NCBI GenBank assembly: GCA_024280485.1
Contig: JAJRQB010000010.1
Span: forward strand, 1 to 37,301
DNA: 37,301 nt
Source of the DNA: Deltaproteobacteria bacterium
GTDB taxonomy: Bacteria > Desulfobacterota > Desulfuromonadia > Desulfuromonadales > Geopsychrobacteraceae
Direction: 5' to 3'
Positions 33,243 through 37,301 of this stretch are shown here, piece by piece. A model generated the notes under the pieces. That model saw only the letters and a list, made by a program, of their open reading frames with translations, had not been told where the DNA came from and did no database searches. Position numbers and translations under genes: made by a program. The number at the start of each line of letters is the position of its first letter. Within the stretch, counting starts at the first letter, position 1.

Positions 33243-33754
33243 TTTAAGTTATTTGATTGAGATGGAAGTTAATTTCATGTTGCCCCTCATTTTTGCAATA
33301 CAACGGGATTAAATATCCGGGTAAAGATAACCCCCTTCAAGCCCATAGACGCCTCCTTTGGCAATCTATGAATTCTACGAAAAGTGTTACCTATCTACCC
33401 AGAACGTTTTTGTATCTATCAACCTATTCGCTACAGCAATATTTATTTCTGGCTATCTACTTCGCCCCGCTGAACCCTAAAAAAAAGCCTCTTACACAAT
33501 CAAAGAGAGAATCTATTAGCCTCATGATTACTTCGAGATAAAGGCCTGATTTAAATCAAGAGAAATCAGTAAAATCTTGAAGTAATCGTGAAGCTTGGCC
33601 TTGTTTTACCAAACCTCAAGATTACTTGAGCCAAGGAGGTAACCAGTCATAAAAATTATCTAGCATCACGGACTTCCTTATGGCAAAGAGGTCAGTTTAC
33701 CCCCCGTACGTGGCAATTAATGTCGCAGGTGGAGCGAACGGGACAACCTGATAT
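33243..33754. other. Gene-free region with three copies of a GATTACTT-centred motif
   Basis: No credible gene is seen on either strand. The motif CTCATGATTACTTCGAG (33521-33537) recurs inverted at 33576-33593 (CTTGAAGTAATCGTGAAG) and again at 33615-33630 as the palindrome CTCAAGATTACTTGAG. Each is followed or preceded by an AAGGCC/CCAAGG block. Between the first two lies CTGATTT/AAATCAG (33546-33569). AAGGAGGT at 33633-33640 is a perfect ribosome site but no start codon follows. This is also the left edge of the cassette array. Confidence 0.45.
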
Positions 33755-34216
33755 TTATTTTTGTGCTTTGCCACTGATATGATCGATTTCTTTTTTCATA
33801 ACTTTTGTTACCCTTCCCATTTTCGAAATTACATTTTTACCTTCCTCGATAAACTCAGCAGAATATTTTTCTAAAAGCCACATAAGGGCGTTATCCTTCT
33901 CAGCCCCTTGCACCTCTGACGCAACTCCAAATACCATTGCACTTTCATATTTGGTTGTGAATTCGGCGGCTATAACATTCGTCTCCCCCACAACACAAAA
34001 TGAAACCTTAGAGTTATTTTGAATATTTTCAATTTTATGACCAGAGGTAGCACAATGAAAATAAATGCAGTTGTTTTTATATGTATAGCTTAAAGGCACA
34101 CCATATGGCTGCCCGTCTTCTCCTACGGTAGACAAAATTCCATATTTACAATTTGTGAGTATTTCCTCGGCCTCAGGTCGTGTAATTTCCCTGTCTTTTC
34201 TTCTTACTTTTTTCAT
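33755..34216 (-). CDS. NimA-like pyridoxamine 5'-phosphate oxidase-family flavoprotein (cassette gene)
   Basis: The 153-residue protein has the split-barrel flavin-binding fold of the NimA/PNPOx-like group: ILTNCKYGILSTVGEDGQPYGVPLSY, shown in parts as GILSTVGEDGQPY and VPLSYTY, then IYFHCATSGHKIENI and SFCVVGE. Members bind FMN or heme; some confer nitroimidazole resistance. The ATG at 34216 lies 15 bases after GTTAGGC (minus strand), an integron R'-type core, so it reads as the last gene of the minus-strand cassette array. The ribosome site is weak (AGAAAG). No attC is recognised after its stop. Confidence 0.8.
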   Translation of the reverse strand: MKKVRRKDREITRPEAEEILTNCKYGILSTVGEDGQPYGVPLSYTYKNNCIYFHCATSGHKIENIQNNSKVSFCVVGETNVIAAEFTTKYESAMVFGVASEVQGAEKDNALMWLLEKYSAEFIEEGKNVISKMGRVTKVMKKEIDHISGKAQK

Positions 34217-34231
34217 TTAATTCTTTCTGGC

Positions 34232-34238
34232 GCCTAAC
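34232..34238 (-). other. Isolated attC core (GTTAGGC)
   Basis: On the minus strand GTTAGGC matches the R' consensus GTTRRRY and directly precedes the NimA-like gene. The sequence on its right (34239-34379) does not match the other attC sites, so only the core of an older or truncated site remains. Confidence 0.4.
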
Positions 34239-34379
34239 GAGACTGTAGGGAAACCTCAGTGGTCTGAAAAATAATGCGTTTCAAGAGCGGCAGAACCATT
34301 CGGCAACAACTGCAATCGACTGCAAAGAAGATATGAGCCCCGTTTTTCCCAACCCCAAAGCCGTGGGGTTTTCCTACCG
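34239..34379. other. Gene-free cassette remnant with terminator-like hairpin
   Basis: The ~140 bp between the isolated attC core and the first full attC contains no gene. AACCCC (34351-34356) and GGGGTT (34365-34370) form a hairpin followed by TTCC, possibly a terminator. Confidence 0.35.
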
Positions 34380-34497
34380 GCTCAACGGTCGTGATAAGCG
34401 GCGGCGACGAAATTTTTCGGCTTACTACCGCAATTTAGATTTTGCTTTTTGTGGACCACACCTGCGTTTTCCGTCCGCTTGATTGCATTATTAGGGC
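34380..34497 (-). other. Integron attC site 1
   Basis: The ~118-bp site has outer core GCTCAAC on the plus-strand left and a degenerate ATTAGGGC on the right. Inner arms are AAGCGGCGG (left) and CCGTCCGCTT (right). The single extra T in the right arm corresponds to an extra base in L'' when read on the minus strand, which sets the orientation. Closely similar to sites 2 and 4. Confidence 0.8.
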
Positions 34498-34510
34498 TTT
34501 CTTGCTACCA

Positions 34511-34529
34511 TGTACCGTAACCCCGTACA
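34511..34529 (+). promoter_or_regulatory. Probable YefM operator
   Basis: TGTAC (34511-34515) and GTACA (34525-34529) form an inverted repeat just before the antitoxin ribosome site. YefM proteins are known to bind TGTACA-type palindromes, so this fits autoregulation of the pair. Confidence 0.5.
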
Positions 34530-34545
34530 GAATTGGAGGTTTTAT

Positions 34546-34818
34546 ATGGATACTGTTAGCGTTAACAAGTTTCGTGACAATTTAAAAAACTTTGTGGAGC
34601 AGGTTGCTCGCCAGCATTTGCCGCTGAAAGTCACTCGCCGAAGTGGTGAAGACTTTGTGGTCATTAGCGCGGATGACTGGGAGCGGGAACAAGAAACACT
34701 TTACGTGTTACAAAATTCCAGCCTTATGAAACAGATTGCAGAGTCCTCTCGGTCACATGCTGAGCGTTCTGGTTATTCCCCAACAAATGAGGAAACAAAT
34801 GAGATCCTTGGTCTTTGA
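34546..34818 (+). CDS. yefM: YefM/Phd-family antitoxin
   Basis: The 90-residue protein has the Phd/YefM N-terminal DNA-binding fold (VSVNKFRDNLKNFVEQVARQ, LKVTRRSGEDFVVISADDWE) and a C-terminal segment that binds the toxin. The start at 34546 has GGAGG seven bases upstream; the frame extends 12 codons further but without support. It overlaps the toxin gene by 20 bases. The pair is carried as a cassette but points opposite to the attC orientation, so it must have its own promoter. Confidence 0.9.
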   Translation: MDTVSVNKFRDNLKNFVEQVARQHLPLKVTRRSGEDFVVISADDWEREQETLYVLQNSSLMKQIAESSRSHAERSGYSPTNEETNEILGL

Positions 34819-35068
34819 AGGGACTACCTGGGCCGCTTATGAAGGCCTCAGAACAAAAGACAAGAGGTTGCATAAAGCGCTTTGTATGATTTTGAAAGAA
34901 ATGCTTCGGGGTGATCCTGCTGTTGGTACAGGTAAGCCCGAAGCACTTCGGCATAACCTTTCTGGGTTCTGGTCTCGACGAATAAGTCAAAAAGACAGAC
35001 TTATTTACAAATTCGACGACAACTACATTTATATTTTTGCAATCGGTGGTCATTACGATCAATTCTGA
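34799..35068 (+). CDS. yoeB: YoeB/Txe-family mRNA interferase toxin
   Basis: The 89-residue protein cleaves mRNA at the ribosome when free of YefM. It shows the Txe/YoeB pattern: LVFEGTTWAAYEGLRTKDK, ILKEMLRGDPAVGTGKPEALRHNLSGFWSRRIS in parts, DRLIYKF and the C-terminal GGHYDQF with the catalytic His and final Tyr-Asp region. The ATG at 34799 has GAGGA six bases upstream inside the antitoxin gene, giving coupled translation. It ends one base before attC site 2. Confidence 0.9.
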   Translation: MRSLVFEGTTWAAYEGLRTKDKRLHKALCMILKEMLRGDPAVGTGKPEALRHNLSGFWSRRISQKDRLIYKFDDNYIYIFAIGGHYDQF

Positions 35069-35069
35069 G

Positions 35070-35185
35070 CCTTAACGGTCGTGATAAGCGGCGGCGACGA
35101 AATGGTTCGGCTTACTACCGCAATTTGACTTTGCTTTCTGGGAAGCACACTTGAATTTTCCGTCCGCTTGATTGCATGGTTAGAC
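35070..35185 (-). other. Integron attC site 2
   Basis: The 116-bp site has CCTTAAC at the plus-strand left and GTTAGAC at the right. Inner arms AAGCGGCGG and CCGTCCGCTT pair with one extrahelical T. Reading on the minus strand gives R'' GTCTAAC, L'' with the extra A, L' and R'. It lies 20 bp after the stop of the AlkD-like gene in array direction. Confidence 0.85.
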
Positions 35186-35204
35186 CACCCCATGGCGACA
35201 TATC

Positions 35205-36041
35205 CTATTTTGCAGCAGCCCTAATTTGAAGTGCTATCTTATTTTGTTTTTTTGCAGGATACCTTAGAGCATGTCGAATTACCCACTTTACATCTTTTGT
35301 AGCACCGGTGAGCCACCGTTCGCAGATGCCAAAAACAATCTCTGGGTGATCTTTTGCAATATCACCGAGATGATTAGCAACACTTCGACGCACATAAAGG
35401 ACTTCATCATTTTTTAAGGCTTCCAATATTGGTAATACCGGTGATGGATCATTTATAAATGCCGGAATTCTAGGTGCCCATGGAAGTCTTGACCGAGTAC
35501 CCTCGGAACAAAGTCGCCTTACGTGAGGATCTGGATCGAATACCCATTCTTTTATTCTTGAAAGAGTACGATCTTGATATTGATTGAGAAACGGACGAAT
35601 AGAAAATTCTGATGTTGATCGTTTTGTCAGTTCATATTGAGCCTTCATCGATATTTCAAACGGATCTTCTCCTTCATTGTATTTTTCATCCACGCCATAT
35701 TCAGCAATGAAATAGCTATGAGGATGATAAAATAAAACCGCCAATCCTAGACCTTCAGTTTCGGTGTTTGGTGGAGTAAGAGAGGCTAAAATTATATTAA
35801 TCGCATTCTCGTATTTTTTAGGCAGATGTTCCCTAAGTGCTCTAGCAATATGTAATCCTCTATCATTAATTCCTAGAGGCTCTAAGTTGTCTGTGGCAAT
35901 CGTTTTAAATTCCTGAACATTAAATTCAGGGTAAACATATGAAATATTTTGTGCCAAACAATCGATTGCCTCTAAACCAAGCACATTCTTTAAGGGAACC
36001 CCTTTTTGTATTGATTTAGGTGCCTCTGGAATACGCAACAT
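35205..36041 (-). CDS. DNA alkylation repair (AlkD-like) HEAT-repeat protein (cassette gene)
   Basis: The 278-residue protein is mostly alpha-helical with HEAT-like repeats. Key segments are HVRRLCSEGTRSRLPWAPRI and VRRSVANHLGDIAKDHPE, hallmarks of the AlkD/COG4335 group that flips out or removes bulky alkylated bases. The repair Asp of AlkD was not placed. The start ATG at 36041 has AGAGAT-type weak upstream sequence. Cassette gene oriented with the array, 20 bp before attC site 2. Its upstream part contains an IS30-like end. Confidence 0.75.
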   Translation of the reverse strand: MLRIPEAPKSIQKGVPLKNVLGLEAIDCLAQNISYVYPEFNVQEFKTIATDNLEPLGINDRGLHIARALREHLPKKYENAINIILASLTPPNTETEGLGLAVLFYHPHSYFIAEYGVDEKYNEGEDPFEISMKAQYELTKRSTSEFSIRPFLNQYQDRTLSRIKEWVFDPDPHVRRLCSEGTRSRLPWAPRIPAFINDPSPVLPILEALKNDEVLYVRRSVANHLGDIAKDHPEIVFGICERWLTGATKDVKWVIRHALRYPAKKQNKIALQIRAAAK

Positions 36042-36080
36042 AGAAATATCTCTTAACTCTCAAAATGGTCTAGACAATAT

Positions 36081-36105
36081 GGTGCACTTTGAAGTTGAAT
36101 CTACC
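36081..36105. repeat. Isolated IS30-type terminal repeat
   Basis: GGTGCACTTTGAAGTTGAAT plus CTACC resembles the IS30 right end at 235-259 (20 of 25 identical). Its last 12 bases, GTTGAATCTACC, are repeated at once at 36106-36117. No transposase is near. Confidence 0.5.
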
Positions 36106-36121
36106 GTTGAATCTACCAAGC

Positions 36122-36161
36122 ACCCAACTATTTTCCATCCGTCTTCATTTTCTTGTTAGGC
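36122..36161 (-). other. Half attC site 3 (right half lost)
   Basis: On the minus strand GCCTAAC (36161-36155) then AAGACGGATGGAAAAT match R'' and L'' of the other sites (for example AAGCGGACGGAAAAT). The match then stops where the expected loop and right half should be. IS30-like sequence lies beyond. It follows the outer-membrane protein gene by six bases. Confidence 0.6.
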
Positions 36162-36167
36162 TTTTTC

Positions 36168-36662
36168 CTACCAGCGCCAGCTAAAACCTAAAGAACCTGC
36201 GGCGACGACTGAATCTTCCTGTTTGTACCCCTCTGGGATGTCTTGATCTACAACGAAGAAGTCGGCATCAAATGCCCAGTGGTCACCAAAACGCCAATTA
36301 ATACCAAGGCCACCAGACAAGCCCGTTTTGGTATCATATTTCTTGCTTCCTGCGAAAGTTGTTTCAAGAATGGTATTGGTTCCATACAGTGCGGTAAGCC
36401 GACCCCTGAACTTTGCATCACGTCCAGGGTAGTAAAGTCGTGCACCTGCGTTCCACCCGATATTTTCCGGTAGCGAACCTAAGCCTACTATTGGAGCAAA
36501 ATAGTCATTTACGCCCATTTCGTAATTTCCGCCGATGCCACCACCATACGGAAGACCGATACCGCCACCTACTACATGCTCAAGTTGATTACTGTATGCA
36601 GGCGCTGAAAAGGTAAAGGTGAGTAGAAGCGCAGAAATGATGAGATAGAGATTTTTGTTCAC
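36168..36662 (-). CDS. Small outer-membrane beta-barrel-like protein (cassette gene)
   Basis: The 164-residue product has a signal peptide (LYLIISALLLTFTFSAPAYS, cleavage near residue 24) and a Gly-rich mature part of alternating short strands (GGGIGLPYGGGIGGNYEMG, GLGINWRFGDHWAFDADFF) that ends in W, like small barrel proteins. The start is GTG with AGGAGG eight bases upstream. The gene sits between half attC 3 and attC 4 in array orientation. No specific function is recognised. Confidence 0.65.
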   Translation of the reverse strand: MNKNLYLIISALLLTFTFSAPAYSNQLEHVVGGGIGLPYGGGIGGNYEMGVNDYFAPIVGLGSLPENIGWNAGARLYYPGRDAKFRGRLTALYGTNTILETTFAGSKKYDTKTGLSGGLGINWRFGDHWAFDADFFVVDQDIPEGYKQEDSVVAAGSLGFSWRW

Positions 36663-36712
36663 GGTTGTTTCCTCCTGTGGAACAATTAAATAATTGGCTC
36701 ATCATGATTTGA

Positions 36713-36827
36713 GCCTAACGGTCATGATAAGCGGCGGCAACGCGAACTTGCGTGACCTACCGAAATTTGATTTTGCTTTTTGCGAACCACACCTGTATTT
36801 TCCGTCCGCTTCATTGCATGGTTATGT
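36713..36827 (-). other. Integron attC site 4
   Basis: GCCTAAC at the plus-strand left and GTTATGT at the right enclose AAGCGGCGG and CCGTCCGCTT with the same extra T. The central part (CAACGCGAACTTGCGTGACC) differs from sites 1 and 2, as is normal between cassettes. It overlaps the end of the 106-residue gene by a few bases. Confidence 0.85.
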
Positions 36828-37142
36828 GCTGCTTATCTTCTCTTCAAATATTTCATATGACAGGCGAACTGCTTCATTGATTTGGAAAAATGATGCTGTA
36901 AAAGTCTTAAAATCAAGTGGTTCATTTGATGATTTCAATGCATTTATGGTTTTATTTATGACCAATTTTTTCTTCGGGTCATCGATAATTTCGTTTTCAA
37001 GTATTGAATATTTCGTATAAATGATCGTTGACAGCGCGGCAGTCCCAACCATGATAGCTTCAATATCTTGGGAATCATCATTGAGTAAGTTGATGAGTTC
37101 AAGGTAGCGATTACGAATGTCTTTAATGCTTGGATTAATCAT
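36822..37142 (-). CDS. Hypothetical protein, 106 residues (cassette gene)
   Basis: I do not recognise this protein. It is helical and polar, with RNRYLELINLLNDDSQDIEA, AALSTIIYTKYSI and KTFTASFFQINEAVRLSYEI. The ATG at 37142 has GGA five bases upstream. The open frame continues 37 codons further, but that part is group II intron RNA sequence, so the true gene may start here or may have lost its original 5' end when the intron inserted. Confidence 0.6.
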   Translation of the reverse strand: MINPSIKDIRNRYLELINLLNDDSQDIEAIMVGTAALSTIIYTKYSILENEIIDDPKKKLVINKTINALKSSNEPLDFKTFTASFFQINEAVRLSYEIFEEKISST

Positions 37143-37159
37143 TATTCCATTTCTTGCAC

Positions 37160-37301
37160 AACCGAGTAGCCCGAGGCTGTTGCCAGCCCCGGGCTCTCTA
37201 AGAACCGTGCGTGCGACTTTCACCGCACACGGCTCAAGCCCTCCAAAGGCCACCCCACAGGAAGCCCGATTGCCATGCCCATCATGGCAACCTTTGCGAT
37301 A
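37160..37301 (-). mobile_element. Group II intron 3' end (domains V and VI), continues beyond window
   Basis: Minus-strand 37235-37202 reads GAGCCGTGTGCGGTGAAAGT followed by CGCACGCACGGTTC, the 34-nt domain V with a GAAA tetraloop. Next comes a GAGAGCCCGGGGCTG-GCAA-CAGCCTCGGGCTACTC hairpin (in two parts) that looks like domain VI with an unpaired TA near its 3' base. The exact 3' splice site is unclear. The intron body and any reverse transcriptase lie to the right. Confidence 0.8.

Noticed and set aside
33257-33541. 94-codon open frame on the plus strand
   Set aside because: No ribosome site, no recognisable protein features, and it overlaps the GATTACTT repeats.
37143-37253. N-terminal extension of the 106-residue cassette protein
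   Set aside because: This part corresponds to group II intron domains V and VI, which are RNA structure and not protein.

Overview
The window looks like chromosome of a marine or brackish deltaproteobacterium of the Desulfuromonadales (Desulfuromonas/Pelobacter/Geobacter relatives). This is inferred from the serA-hisZ-purA gene order, a HisZ-type histidine start enzyme, CheV and HD-GYP signalling proteins, osmolyte genes, and signs of selenium use (tRNA 2-selenouridine synthase plus a likely UGA-encoded selenoprotein). No rRNA gene or species-specific marker is present, so the placement is not firm.

Layout. 1-3.3 kb is accessory DNA: the end of an IS30-family transposase, an AIPR-family (abortive infection) protein with a nuclease-like N-terminus, and a membrane pentapeptide-repeat protein. 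It stops at a scar next to a tRNA-Lys/tRNA-Glu operon (3.4-3.9 kb) in which the tRNA-Glu 3' end and its terminator are duplicated. 4.0-16.7 kb is a housekeeping core: purA, hisZ, serA, ilvB-ilvN, pepA, a lipoprotein, a hydrolase-like protein, mnmH and initiator tRNA-Met. 16.9-21.9 kb holds a Sel1-repeat protein, CheV, an HD-GYP response regulator, an S4 RNA-binding protein, a spermidine-synthase-like protein and an unknown protein. 22.1-27.2 kb is an osmoadaptation block: a ProVWX glycine-betaine transporter and a KamA-family aminomutase. Each transcription unit is preceded at a similar distance by the same ~150-nt sequence. The two copies fold alike, and one helix has changed completely in sequence while still pairing. 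This is the best candidate for an undescribed regulatory RNA in the window. 27.2-31.1 kb is a four-gene membrane operon (M48 protease, DUF2157, DUF4401, GDYXXLXY). 31.3-32.7 kb has a frameshifted TIR/deoxyribosyltransferase-like gene and an acyl-CoA thioesterase. 32.7-33.3 kb is a two-gene metal unit on the minus strand: a small [2Fe-2S] protein whose reading frame passes an in-frame UGA into a conserved tail, then a short MerF.

33.7-37.3 kb is an integron-type gene-cassette array without a visible integrase. It has three full attC sites and one half attC. The cassettes encode a NimA-like flavoprotein, a YefM-YoeB toxin-antitoxin pair (inverted), an AlkD-like HEAT protein, a small outer-membrane protein and an unknown protein. 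The asymmetry of the attC arms puts the array on the minus strand, and four of its five cassettes read that way. A group II intron 3' end (domains V and VI) lies at the right edge.

Several intergenic repeat families (a 163-bp palindromic element in two copies, a CCCTTCTCCCTGAGGGAG-type element in two copies, and a third palindromic element) are scattered through the core.
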